Assembly (NCBI GenBank): GCA_002479655.1
Contig: DLOQ01000193.1
Location: forward strand, 13,910-23,848
From: Lachnospiraceae bacterium UBA7480
GTDB lineage: Bacteria; Bacillota; Clostridia; Lachnospirales; Lachnospiraceae
Direction: 5' to 3'
Length of the DNA: 9,939 nt
Below are positions 1 to 6,959 of this stretch, in pieces (position 1 is the first letter of the stretch; each line of letters starts with the position of its first letter). Both the position numbers and the translations under genes were made by a program. The notes below the pieces were generated by a model. The model saw nothing but the letters and a program-made list of their open reading frames with translations, was not told the origin of the DNA and did not search any database.

Positions 1-52
1 TTGTCAATGCTGCACAATAACATTTACGCTATTGAGAGTTTCGCAATTGCCT
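1..52 (+). repeat. Left arm of a 52-base inverted repeat bracketing the window
   Basis: This arm starts TTGTCAATGCTGCACAATAA and matches the reverse complement of 9877-9928 at 49 of 52 positions. The three differences are all transitions (positions 21, 29 and 49). It begins at the very first base of the window, so the true outer edge and any target-site duplication cannot be seen. Its inner part (from 38) is also the left arm of a local hairpin. It may be a transposon or IS terminal repeat, one copy of a dispersed intergenic repeat, or a repeat at which a contig ended. No transposase is encoded between the arms. Confidence 0.85.
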
Positions 53-82
53 ATATTATATTTATATAGGCGTTTGCGAAAC
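38..82. terminator. 19-bp hairpin with following T-rich tract
   Basis: Bases 38-56 pair with 64-82 around a 7-base AT loop. The only breaks are one T-T mismatch (47/73) and one G-U-type pair (48/72). On the plus strand it is followed by a T-rich run at about 87-99 and by a perfect 12-base palindrome, AAACAATTGTTT, at 79-90. It could end transcription entering from the left, but the T-run does not touch the stem as in a classic intrinsic terminator. Because the left arm is part of the terminal repeat, it may instead be a structural end of a mobile element. Confidence 0.45.
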
Positions 83-125
83 AATTGTTTTATTTTTTTA
101 TGCTTCACAATTCTGTTCACGAGGT

Positions 126-245
126 TTACATAACTCGCAACTTGAAAATAGATATTCCAAAAATGATTTCATTTATGGATGTTAGAACATCTATGTTAAA
201 ACATAGATGTTCAGAATATCTATTTTCAAACAAAGAGTTATGTAA
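126..245. repeat. Nested, branched palindrome of about 120 bases
   Basis: Three perfect stems are nested: 126-136 with 235-245 (11 bp), 142-157 with 214-229 (16 bp) and 185-197 with 200-212 (13 bp). A small side hairpin at 161-174 (AAATGA/TCATTT) makes the inner part a three-way junction. The segment 178-183 (GATGTT) can also pair with 186-191, so alternative folds exist. It lies in the 3' region after the CotH gene. It could be the 3' end structure of that transcript, a small RNA, a MITE-like palindromic repeat or a cruciform recombination site. No coding sequence is supported here. Confidence 0.7.
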
Positions 246-262
246 TCCGGACTTAACTCTTT
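232..262 (-). terminator. Candidate terminator of the leftward operon
   Basis: On the minus strand, AAAGAGTTA and TAACTCTTT form a 9-bp stem around a 13-base loop. The U-rich end of the stem runs on into GTTTG, 23 bases after the CotH stop codon. The stem is AT-rich, so termination may be weak. Its inner strand (235-240) is also used by the outer stem of the 126-245 palindrome, so the two folds exclude each other. By symmetry it could work in both directions. Confidence 0.4.
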
Positions 263-285
263 TGCAGTATCACATCTATTATACA

Positions 286-2349
286 CTATTGTATCACATT
301 AATCTCCGTATCTGTGGCCGGCGGTATTTCATTGCCGCTGACGATGCCTGCGTCTCCTTCGTTTCCTTCAGGAAACAGTTCTTCTTCAGGTACCGGATCC
401 GATACGGTATAGGGCGCCTCGTGTCTGTTATATCCGTACATATGGATACTCATATCGATCCAGTTATATCTCTTTTGAATAAAGTTCCGCAGGGCATTGA
501 CCTGATATTCGGAACTGCTGGTGCCTCGTAGTCGATTATTATAAACGCGGGAAGCCGCAACCATTTCGGCATGCCGGTCGATGGATTCCATAGCCGTGGC
601 AAGCAGGTCTTCTTTGACTTCATCCCATCGCTCCTGCACAGCCAGCATAAAATCATCCGATTGATAGAGATAGCTCATATAATGATTCTGCGCAAGGTCA
701 TAGACCTGCTCCGCAGTCGCCCAGTAAGCATAGCTCTTGTTGTCATAGTCAAAGTTGCCGAATGCCATATCAAAGTCCCACACAGGTCCCAACATGACTT
801 TTTCTCCCGGACGCCGGTAGAGGAAGCTGCTCCGCCAGAAAGCGGAGTCGGTATTATTGGTCAGTTCCATGACGATAAACCAGTCTACCCACGAATCCAC
901 ATCGATATATTCTTCATATCCGGTTCTTCTGACAAGCGCGCGATCCAGCTCATTCATATAATTATATACATAGTAAAATTCATCGGAGTAAGGTTTATCC
1001 AAATCAGGGTAATGGAAAAACATTCTGGGAGAGTGCGCGGTCATAAAATATTCCTGACTATATACATGTGGTCTCATCAGGTCGCCTCCGCACTCCAAGA
1101 AAAAGGCAAGATCCATATCTTCGCTGTCTTCCGGCGGCTGATAGTCTTCTCCGGAAAACAGATTGATCTTTTGCAGATCCACCTCTATTTTTTCGGAAAA
1201 TGTATAGATCCCCAGATATTCCCCATTCAGATAGACATCCACGGGGATCTGTTCCGGCGTATATTCCAGATGATCCATGCAGGCGGCGATATCCATGGCA
1301 ACGCAGTTGCGGATCAGGGAGGGATCCCGGTAGGTGGAGACAAGAACCCATTTTTCAGAAGGGATCATGCCGAAGAAAGATACCCTGTCATCAAATTTTA
1401 AAAGATAGCTTTTCTGGGTATAGTATCGCCAGCTGGTATTGCCCCTTCCACGGATGCTGACTTCATATGTTGTGTCATCAAGGATAAAATTACCGCTGAC
1501 GTATTCATACTTGGAAGCGATCTCCGCTCCCATATCTGTAGTAAGGAACAGAGTGGGGATATCATAGGTCTGTCGTCTTGTCACAACAGGATAGGCAGTG
1601 ATGCTGCCGTCAGAATCTACGATATACAGGATGGGGTTCTGCGTCAGGTCAATACTGCCGTCGGAGTTGATGTACGCGGGTGTCAGCAGTTCCGATGTAT
1701 CGAGGAAAGCAGTCGATCCGACAGAAGCCGATGATTCGACTGTTTCTGTCGAAGGCAGATCGGAAGCTCCTACGTCGCCCGGATAATAAAAGTAGCAGCC
1801 GCGTTTTGGAAGCTCCTCTGTGGTATGATCTCCGGCGGCAGTTGTCAGATCATCTCTGCCGGCATTTGTTTCTTCCGGCAGCGCAAAGCTGACGCGTGCG
1901 CCGGTCAGCATTGCGTCGTCAATATCGGGAGTGATCTCCAGATAGATAATGCCATTTTCAAAAGAACAGGTAACACCATCATAAGCTGATCCGTAATAGG
2001 ATGTTTTATAATATGTAACGGATTCTGGAAGCGGACCGGCAGATGCCGTTTGTGATTCAGCCGGATCGCTCCTATTGATAATAGCAGGCGCGCCAATGTT
2101 GACAGATAGAGTATAAGTTCTTGGGATGTTCGGATCTAAGGGATCCTCTGCCGGATCGCCGATTGAATTGAAGGAGGCAGATGCGGCATCATTGTCTGAC
2201 AGGGCGGCAGGACTATCCATGCTTCTCGGATCCTGCGGGCGCGTGCAGGCAGACAGCATAACCATCAGCAATACGGTCATTGTGATGTTTCTGCTGTGAA
2301 GGGAGAAAAGATATTTTGTTTTGTCGAAAAAATTTTTTCGTTTTTTCAA
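286..2349 (-). CDS. CotH-family lipoprotein, putative extracytoplasmic atypical kinase
   Basis: This looks like a membrane-tethered CotH family protein. CotH proteins are atypical, SelO-like kinases first known from spore coats and also common as surface proteins of Clostridia. I chose TTG at 2349 (687 aa) because GGAG sits 7 bases upstream; the upstream in-frame TTG at 2388 has no ribosome site and overlaps the previous gene. A short hydrophobic stretch ends in lipobox LSAC (Cys about 35), so the protein should be a lipoprotein. After a Ser/Thr/Asp-rich region come the CotH landmarks: IRGRGNTSW (about 297-306), WVLVSTYRDPSLIRN (about 332-347), VDVYLNGEYLGIYTF (about 366-380) and GPVWDFDMAFGN (about 520-531), whose DxD is the likely metal site. 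The tail is acidic. It is last in the leftward operon, 22 bases after its neighbour. Family assignment is firm; kinase activity and target are inferred. Confidence 0.88.
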   Translation of the reverse strand: MKKRKNFFDKTKYLFSLHSRNITMTVLLMVMLSACTRPQDPRSMDSPAALSDNDAASASFNSIGDPAEDPLDPNIPRTYTLSVNIGAPAIINRSDPAESQTASAGPLPESVTYYKTSYYGSAYDGVTCSFENGIIYLEITPDIDDAMLTGARVSFALPEETNAGRDDLTTAAGDHTTEELPKRGCYFYYPGDVGASDLPSTETVESSASVGSTAFLDTSELLTPAYINSDGSIDLTQNPILYIVDSDGSITAYPVVTRRQTYDIPTLFLTTDMGAEIASKYEYVSGNFILDDTTYEVSIRGRGNTSWRYYTQKSYLLKFDDRVSFFGMIPSEKWVLVSTYRDPSLIRNCVAMDIAACMDHLEYTPEQIPVDVYLNGEYLGIYTFSEKIEVDLQKINLFSGEDYQPPEDSEDMDLAFFLECGGDLMRPHVYSQEYFMTAHSPRMFFHYPDLDKPYSDEFYYVYNYMNELDRALVRRTGYEEYIDVDSWVDWFIVMELTNNTDSAFWRSSFLYRRPGEKVMLGPVWDFDMAFGNFDYDNKSYAYWATAEQVYDLAQNHYMSYLYQSDDFMLAVQERWDEVKEDLLATAMESIDRHAEMVAASRVYNNRLRGTSSSEYQVNALRNFIQKRYNWIDMSIHMYGYNRHEAPYTVSDPVPEEELFPEGNEGDAGIVSGNEIPPATDTEINVIQ

Positions 2350-2356
2350 TTGTCTG

Positions 2357-2360
2357 CTCC
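2357..2360 (-). promoter_or_regulatory. Ribosome binding site that sets the CotH start
   Basis: GGAG on the minus strand is followed by 7 bases and then TTG at 2349. The longer reading from TTG 2388 has no such site, so this motif favours a protein 13 residues shorter. Confidence 0.65.
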
Positions 2361-2371
2361 AAACAGGTACG

Positions 2372-3535
2372 TTATCGGATATCGGCAATCAGCCAGCTGC
2401 CGTCTTGCAGTACAAAGTAATAAACATTGTCGGTGGTGTCGATCATTTCCCGTCCGCCGGATAAGGTCATGGACTTATCAAAGGAGACGCGGCAGGAAAA
2501 GCAACGGTCATTATATGGGATATATTCCGTGATGCTTTCGTTGATAAATTGCGTATCCGTATGCGAAGAAAAGATCTGCATATCTTCACGGCGGTACCGG
2601 TCTGCCAGAGTCAGATAGATGGAATCCTCCGGAAATAATCCTCGTATCGGCTCTATGCTCTCCCGGCATCCCGGAAGGTCTCTGGAAAAAAAGTTGGAAT
2701 AGGTTTCTACCGCATCCAATACGATGGAACGTAAGTCTGCGCTGATCTCCTTTTCGGCAGGAAGATAACAAAGGACGACGCTGCCATCAGATACATCGGA
2801 AGACGTAACAGGAGACGCATCCGATACGTCCGATACATCGGAAGATGCAATGGAAGACGCATCCAATACATCGGAGGATACCGGCAGTTTGCTGCCATCC
2901 GCATCCAGGATCGTGATCTGAGCCGGATGCTTTAATCCGCTTACCTGATAAGTGACCTGTTCCGGTACGCTGACATATGCCGCACTGTATTCCAGTTCTT
3001 CATAAGGGATCCTTTCGGTGACATAAGCGTGGGTAAGCGGGATATCATTGATCTTTACTGTATAGTTATCCGGTACGGTTATGGAAGCGCTGTAGTTTCC
3101 ATACGATTCATATGCGTCCAATGCCGTAAGCTGCCAGTCGGTGATGGGGAGAGCGATCAGGCGGGTGATGGTGTTTACGGGTTTCAGGACGGCTGTCCCG
3201 ATCGGGGTTTCGCCCGCATAGATGCCATAGGTGAGGGAGCCGTCCGTATAGCTTTCTTTCAGAAAATGATATTGCAGGGCGTTATCCTCCAAAAGCAGCG
3301 TTATCTGCTCCTGATAGTCCTCTAATGTTTCAAATTCATTAAATGTCAGTACAGCCGTATTCATGGATAAGGTAAGTCCGGGAGTGGTGATCAGCGTGTC
3401 CATCAGATACTTCGGCTGGGATGCTTCATAAAGAATCAGCGTTTTTCGCGCATACCAAAGAAAGACCATCATCAACAGGATCAGGACTGCCAGATAGATC
3501 ATATAGATCACTTTTATTTTACCGGACTTTTTCAT
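2372..3535 (-). CDS. Single-pass membrane protein of unknown function, possible NTF2-like tail
   Basis: I do not recognise a named family. The 387-aa protein starts with a basic tip (MKKSGKIK) and one membrane segment at about 9-27, so the bulk should be outside the cell. Two mostly beta regions follow, one with a stretch reading VPDNYTVKINDIPL that resembles the repeat domains of TcaA/YvbJ-type proteins. A Ser/Asp linker at about 218-252 contains a 14-residue tandem repeat. The C-terminal ~130 residues end in YYFVLQDGSWLIADIR, a pattern typical of NTF2-like folds. An in-frame stop four codons upstream fixes ATG 3535 as the start; a GAAAGG about 14 bases away is a poor ribosome site. It lies 30 bases after the NAGPA gene and 22 bases before the CotH gene, so it is probably a partner or scaffold of those two surface enzymes. 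Confidence 0.85.
   Translation of the reverse strand: MKKSGKIKVIYMIYLAVLILLMMVFLWYARKTLILYEASQPKYLMDTLITTPGLTLSMNTAVLTFNEFETLEDYQEQITLLLEDNALQYHFLKESYTDGSLTYGIYAGETPIGTAVLKPVNTITRLIALPITDWQLTALDAYESYGNYSASITVPDNYTVKINDIPLTHAYVTERIPYEELEYSAAYVSVPEQVTYQVSGLKHPAQITILDADGSKLPVSSDVLDASSIASSDVSDVSDASPVTSSDVSDGSVVLCYLPAEKEISADLRSIVLDAVETYSNFFSRDLPGCRESIEPIRGLFPEDSIYLTLADRYRREDMQIFSSHTDTQFINESITEYIPYNDRCFSCRVSFDKSMTLSGGREMIDTTDNVYYFVLQDGSWLIADIR
2790..2873 (-). repeat. 42-bp tandem repeat inside a gene (two units)
   Basis: Units 2790-2831 and 2832-2873 match at 34 of 42 bases. They keep the reading frame and encode the 14-residue units VLDASSIASSDVSD and VSDASPVTSSDVSD, with a partial third copy at the edges. 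The repeat forms a flexible acidic Ser/Asp linker and is a likely site of length variation between strains. Confidence 0.75.
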
Positions 3536-3565
3536 GCCTAATAATCATGCCTTTCTTTAACCTGT

Positions 3566-4741
3566 TTAATAAGTAACAATAAACGCTGTCGGCAGCCGTT
3601 TGGAAGCGTCTGCATAGGAAAGCGTAGAGGAAGTGATCCGATATTCACCGTCATAATAAAGTGAAGAGGAGCTTCCGCCGTCTAAGTTGGCTGCATTGAC
3701 CGCGCCGTACTCCGAAAGGATATTGATAAGATCCTGCCCGGTAGCGCCCAGATGACCTGCTGTTCCGCGTCCGTCGGTCACCAGAAATAATACGGTTCCG
3801 TCGGCGCATTGACCGATTGCGGTACGGGGATTGGCGCCGACGCCCCTGCCGTTTAGGTTGACCGGAACACCGTTTTCAATAAGCTTCGTAAAATGATTTG
3901 TGTCGCCATTACTGATATCCTTAAAGGATACTGCGTCTATGATCGCATGCTCCGTAATATAGGAGGCAAACTGATTCGCTGTCATGGATCCGATTTCCTC
4001 AATGATAAGGATATGGCTGTCGTTAAATCCGATCATGACATCCCCATAAGACGGTTCATTAAACAATATCTCCCCGTCGCAGACTACCACGCCCACCGGA
4101 CGACCGCCCCAATTGACGCCGGCCGTAATATATTCTCCCGCATTGATGGCGGCAAGAGCGTCAAAGGTATCACAGTATTCACCGGTCGTCAGACCGTTTC
4201 TTTCACGTTCGGTCGAAGACCATGGATAAGATGTGGCGATGCCGATACGGGACGGATCGCGAACCACAAGGAGCTGCGCGTCAAAGGTCCTGCCGCTGAT
4301 CGGGATCAGACCGATATCGTTGATCTCATTGATCTCAGAAGGAAGCGTGGAGGCTGTTGTGCCGTCTCCGATCCTTACTGAGGAAGAAGCAGCCTCTGCC
4401 GCTGCATCCTCAGACACAGATTGATCTGCGCTGGCGGTATAAGCGCTCGTCTGCTGTCCGGAGAAGTCTGACAATGCAGCATACCGTGCTGCGGCATCAT
4501 CCGCAGCATGACGGCTGTTCATGATTGCGAGTACCTCGTCTTCCGACAGATACCATGAAACGACAAATTTCATGCCGCCGGTTTCCAGCATGGTTGCGAC
4601 AAAAGTATTGCGCGCTGTAACGGAAGGACCGTTGCAAAGAAGCCACATCAAAAGATATAAAGTCAGGATGATGACAGCGACTGCGCTGACAAAAAATAAC
4701 ATCACCCATCCCAATCCTTTCAAAAATTTTCTGCCGTCCAT
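3566..4741 (-). CDS. Membrane-anchored phosphodiester glycosidase (NAGPA/DUF2233) protein
   Basis: The 391-aa protein has one N-terminal membrane segment (about 11-34), a Ser/Ala-rich spacer (about 75-135) and a C-terminal NAGPA domain (about 150-391). The domain is named after the mammalian uncovering enzyme that removes GlcNAc from a GlcNAc-phosphodiester; bacterial members are often labelled exopolysaccharide proteins. The hallmark blocks are NPRTAIGQ (about 301-308), LVTDGR, and NLDGGSSSSLYYDGE (about 350-364). The residues just after the anchor (GPSVTARNTFVATMLETG) match the usual opening of the clostridial versions. The start ATG follows GGAAAGGG at good spacing. It is first in the leftward operon. 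The likely role is cleaving or trimming a sugar-phosphodiester in a surface polymer; the substrate is unknown. Confidence 0.88.
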   Translation of the reverse strand: MDGRKFLKGLGWVMLFFVSAVAVIILTLYLLMWLLCNGPSVTARNTFVATMLETGGMKFVVSWYLSEDEVLAIMNSRHAADDAAARYAALSDFSGQQTSAYTASADQSVSEDAAAEAASSSVRIGDGTTASTLPSEINEINDIGLIPISGRTFDAQLLVVRDPSRIGIATSYPWSSTERERNGLTTGEYCDTFDALAAINAGEYITAGVNWGGRPVGVVVCDGEILFNEPSYGDVMIGFNDSHILIIEEIGSMTANQFASYITEHAIIDAVSFKDISNGDTNHFTKLIENGVPVNLNGRGVGANPRTAIGQCADGTVLFLVTDGRGTAGHLGATGQDLINILSEYGAVNAANLDGGSSSSLYYDGEYRITSSTLSYADASKRLPTAFIVTY

Positions 4742-4804
4742 CTGCGACCCTTTCCTTCTAGCCTCTATATTTCTATCATGTGGAAAATGCCAGCCTGATT
4801 CTGT

Positions 4805-4833
4805 ATTGTATCATAAATAGCCGTTTTATACAA
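4805..4833 (-). promoter_or_regulatory. Candidate sigma-A promoter for the leftward operon
   Basis: On the minus strand, TTGTAT (4828-4833) is followed by a 17-base spacer and TACAAT (4805-4810). This predicts a leader of about 55 bases before the ATG at 4741. The -10 matches the consensus at five of six bases; the -35 is weaker, and it lies inside the first copy of the 13-base repeat, which could make the promoter regulated. Confidence 0.55.
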
Positions 4834-4880
4834 ATTTATTCTTATCTTTGTGCATATTGCCGGATACTATACAAATTTAT
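4827..4880. repeat. Two copies of the 13-base repeat TATACAAATTTAT
   Basis: Identical copies occupy 4827-4839 and 4868-4880, in the same orientation and 41 bases apart, close to four helical turns. The first covers the leftward -35. This spacing on one DNA face suits cooperative binding by a regulator, but no regulator gene is in the window and the AT-rich background lowers the weight of the match. Confidence 0.5.
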
Positions 4881-4889
4881 GACAAATGT

Positions 4890-4933
4890 AAAAATGCAAA
4901 AAAACGTAAAAAAGCATAAAAGATAGCCTAAAA
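4890..4933 (+). promoter_or_regulatory. Phased A-tracts upstream of the rightward promoter
   Basis: A-runs at 4890-4894, 4898-4904, 4908-4913, 4918-4921 and 4930-4933 have centres about 9 to 12 bases apart and end just before the -35 at 4937. Such phasing is expected to bend DNA and can act as an UP element that binds the RNA polymerase alpha subunit. Confidence 0.5.
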
Positions 4934-4936
4934 TCC

Positions 4937-4965
4937 TTGCCTGACCAAAAGATTTATAATATAAT
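4937..4965 (+). promoter_or_regulatory. Candidate sigma-A promoter for the rightward operon
   Basis: TTGCCT (4937-4942) is followed by a 17-base spacer and a perfect TATAAT (4960-4965). A second overlapping TATAAT lies at 4955-4960. Transcription should start near 4972, leaving a leader of about 30 bases before the GTG at 5001. A-tracts lie directly upstream. Confidence 0.65.
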
Positions 4966-4986
4966 ATAAAAGACTATCGAATATGT

Positions 4987-4992
4987 GGAGGG
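4987..4992 (+). promoter_or_regulatory. Ribosome binding site that sets the GTG start at 5001
   Basis: GGAGGG lies 8 bases before GTG 5001. The upstream in-frame ATG at 4983 has no comparable site and would begin only about 11 bases after the predicted transcript start. Confidence 0.65.
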
Positions 4993-5000
4993 TGTTTTCC

Positions 5001-6959
5001 GTGTCTGCCGGAACAGGTTATGAGATAACTACTGTTATGATGTCATTCATCATCATAATATATTTTAATAAAACCAGAAAAATTGCGGTTTTTCAGGATG
5101 AAATTTTATTGCTGTTAGTTGTTATGAATTCCCTGTCAGCTATTTGTGAGCTTATTAAATTCGGCATGACCAGTCTGCTGGGAAGCGATAATGTTGCGAT
5201 AGGTACGCTGGTAGCATGCTCTACGGGATATTTTGCGACGCATATCCTGGTGATTCCGTTGATGTGCTTGTATATTCTCAGCATTGCGAAATCCTGGCGG
5301 GAGCTGTCTCCGGTATTTAAACTGACCTTTTTATTTCCGGTGCTTCTGGCTGATCTCATAGTTCTGACAAATCTGTGGACCGGAAGCCTGTTTACGATTA
5401 CCCCCGATGGCACTTATCAGCGTGGAAGCGGAATTTTGATTTTTTATGTGATTGCAGGATATTATCTGATTTATCTGATCGGATTGATTTTTGCTTATCG
5501 GAAATATTATTCCTTTAGTAGAAAGATGATTTTTGCCGGCGTGATTACTATGTGCGTGGCAAGCACGCTGATTCAGTTCCTGTTTCCAAAGCAGGTTCTG
5601 GAGACAACCGTTATTGCGGTCAGCGCATTGATACTGCTTTTCTTTATTCAGAATCCCAGCGCGCAGAATGACCGTGTGACAGGCGCGTACTCAAAAAAAA
5701 TATTTTACAGTGTAATGCGCCATAACTGTCTTTTTAGAAATCGTCGTGAGCTGCTTATGATCATGCTGGATAATCTGCAGAAAGATGATTTTAATGCAGA
5801 TTATGAAAAGCTGGACGATGCATTGTCGCAGATGGTTGGTTTTTTGGAAAATTTACATACAAAATGTAATGTGTATAGGATAGATAAATACGTTTTCTGC
5901 CTGGAGTTTTCCAATCTGCAGGAGACCAGGATGGAACAGATCCTTGAAGAGATCCGTGAGCGGTTTGGACAGCCCTGGGGATATGTGGAATGTAATTTGT
6001 ATTTAAAAGCGAAGATCGGCAGGATCTCCATGCCGGGTGAGCTTCATACCTTTGATCAGCTGCTCGGGGTCTTAGACCGTATGGTGATGGAAGATTATAC
6101 GGAAGAGACGCTGCGTGTTGAGAAGTATGATCTGGAAGAGCTGGAGCGGGAAAAGAAGATCAGCGATGTGCTGGCGCAGTCTATGGAAACCAGCAGGTTT
6201 GATATGCGTTATACGCCGATCTGCCGCCTGAAAGACAGGAGCATCATCGGTGTGGAGGTTACGATTCGTTTTTATGAAGATAGCTTAGGATATATCTATG
6301 ATGATGAAATACTGGAATTTGCAGAGAAGGCGGGTCATGTGGCCAATCTCGGGCAGATGATCTTCGAATATACCTGCCGTACGATCGGAGAGGAGAATTT
6401 TGAAGAACTGGGTATCCATTTTATTTGTATACAGATTCTTCCCGCGTTGTGTATGCTGCAGGGACTGAGCGATAAGCTGATCGATATTATGGAAAAATAT
6501 CATGTCAATCCTTCAACGATCTGTCTGCAGATCTCGGAGGATGCCATTGCCAATGCAACGGGAACCTTTCGTGAGAATATGGAACTGCTTGCTGATAAAG
6601 GAGTGACATTCTGTCTGACCGGATATGGAAGCGGATATACTAATATATCAGCTATCTATGATCTGCCGTTTTCGATTATTAAGTTCAGTAAGAGCTTTGC
6701 GCAGTCGGCATTGGTAAATGAAAAAGCAAGGATTACATTTGAGTGCCTGCTGGCGCTTTCCAGAGAGCTGAATATGGAAACAGGGGTGCCGGGGGTCGAC
6801 GATCAGGATTTCTTTGATATGGTATCGGATATGACGTGCGATTACGCAGAAGGAGATTACTTCTTTGAACAGCTGGATATGACCGGTTTTAGGCATCTCA
6901 TGGAAGACGCGGCGGAGCAGAAGGAAGGGAAATTAGAGGAGGCAGGCAATGGAGTATAA
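5001..6959 (+). CDS. 7-TM protein with degenerate GGDEF and inactive EAL domain (c-di-GMP pseudoenzyme)
   Basis: I chose GTG 5001 (652 aa) because GGAGGG ends 8 bases before it; the in-frame ATG at 4983 would put that site inside the gene. Seven membrane segments fill about residues 5-213. A degenerate GGDEF-like region follows, where the signature is replaced by a stretch around RIDKYVF (about 290-300), and then an EAL-fold domain from about 395. The EAL site is largely lost when aligned with the next gene: the EAL glutamate remains (E419, EVTIR), but the Asn is Q478, the metal-site Glu is Q510, the DD pair is T540-G541 (TGYGSGY), the EGVE glutamate is P597, and the late Gln is E617. It should not cleave c-di-GMP. 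It may bind the nucleotide, bind a partner, or regulate the active paralog whose start codon overlaps its stop by 11 bases. Confidence 0.88.
   Translation: MSAGTGYEITTVMMSFIIIIYFNKTRKIAVFQDEILLLLVVMNSLSAICELIKFGMTSLLGSDNVAIGTLVACSTGYFATHILVIPLMCLYILSIAKSWRELSPVFKLTFLFPVLLADLIVLTNLWTGSLFTITPDGTYQRGSGILIFYVIAGYYLIYLIGLIFAYRKYYSFSRKMIFAGVITMCVASTLIQFLFPKQVLETTVIAVSALILLFFIQNPSAQNDRVTGAYSKKIFYSVMRHNCLFRNRRELLMIMLDNLQKDDFNADYEKLDDALSQMVGFLENLHTKCNVYRIDKYVFCLEFSNLQETRMEQILEEIRERFGQPWGYVECNLYLKAKIGRISMPGELHTFDQLLGVLDRMVMEDYTEETLRVEKYDLEELEREKKISDVLAQSMETSRFDMRYTPICRLKDRSIIGVEVTIRFYEDSLGYIYDDEILEFAEKAGHVANLGQMIFEYTCRTIGEENFEELGIHFICIQILPALCMLQGLSDKLIDIMEKYHVNPSTICLQISEDAIANATGTFRENMELLADKGVTFCLTGYGSGYTNISAIYDLPFSIIKFSKSFAQSALVNEKARITFECLLALSRELNMETGVPGVDDQDFFDMVSDMTCDYAEGDYFFEQLDMTGFRHLMEDAAEQKEGKLEEAGNGV
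6937..6942 (+). promoter_or_regulatory. Ribosome binding site of the active EAL gene
   Basis: A perfect AGGAGG lies within the end of the previous gene, 6 bases before ATG 6949. It fits translational coupling with strong independent initiation. Confidence 0.75.

Larger units (their letters stand above)
4742..5000. promoter_or_regulatory. Divergent control region between the two operons
   Basis: This 259-base AT-rich stretch has no gene. It holds outward promoters for both operons, two copies of a 13-base direct repeat, and a series of spaced A-tracts. I looked for c-di-GMP riboswitch (GEMM) hallmarks and saw none; both predicted leaders are short. Placing surface-modification genes and c-di-GMP genes on either side of one control region suggests shared regulation. 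Confidence 0.75.

Noticed and set aside
85..531. Plus-strand open frame of 148 codons
   Set aside because: It runs through the palindromic region and then antisense to the CotH gene, has no ribosome site, and its protein resembles no family.
571..1401. Plus-strand open frame of 276 codons
   Set aside because: It lies wholly antisense to the conserved CotH domain; its His/Ile-rich translation is a typical shadow frame.
2350..2388. Longer CotH start at TTG 2388
   Set aside because: It has no ribosome site and overlaps the previous gene, whereas TTG 2349 has GGAG at 7 bases.
4983..5000. ATG start for the first EAL protein
   Set aside because: The GGAGGG at 4987-4992 would lie inside the gene; it is well placed for GTG 5001.
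4742..5000. c-di-GMP riboswitch in the control region
   Set aside because: No GEMM-type conserved segments are seen, and both predicted leaders are too short.
5860..5905. Active diguanylate cyclase in the first 7-TM protein
   Set aside because: The GGDEF signature is absent at the expected place; the second protein (about 7805-7845) lacks it too.
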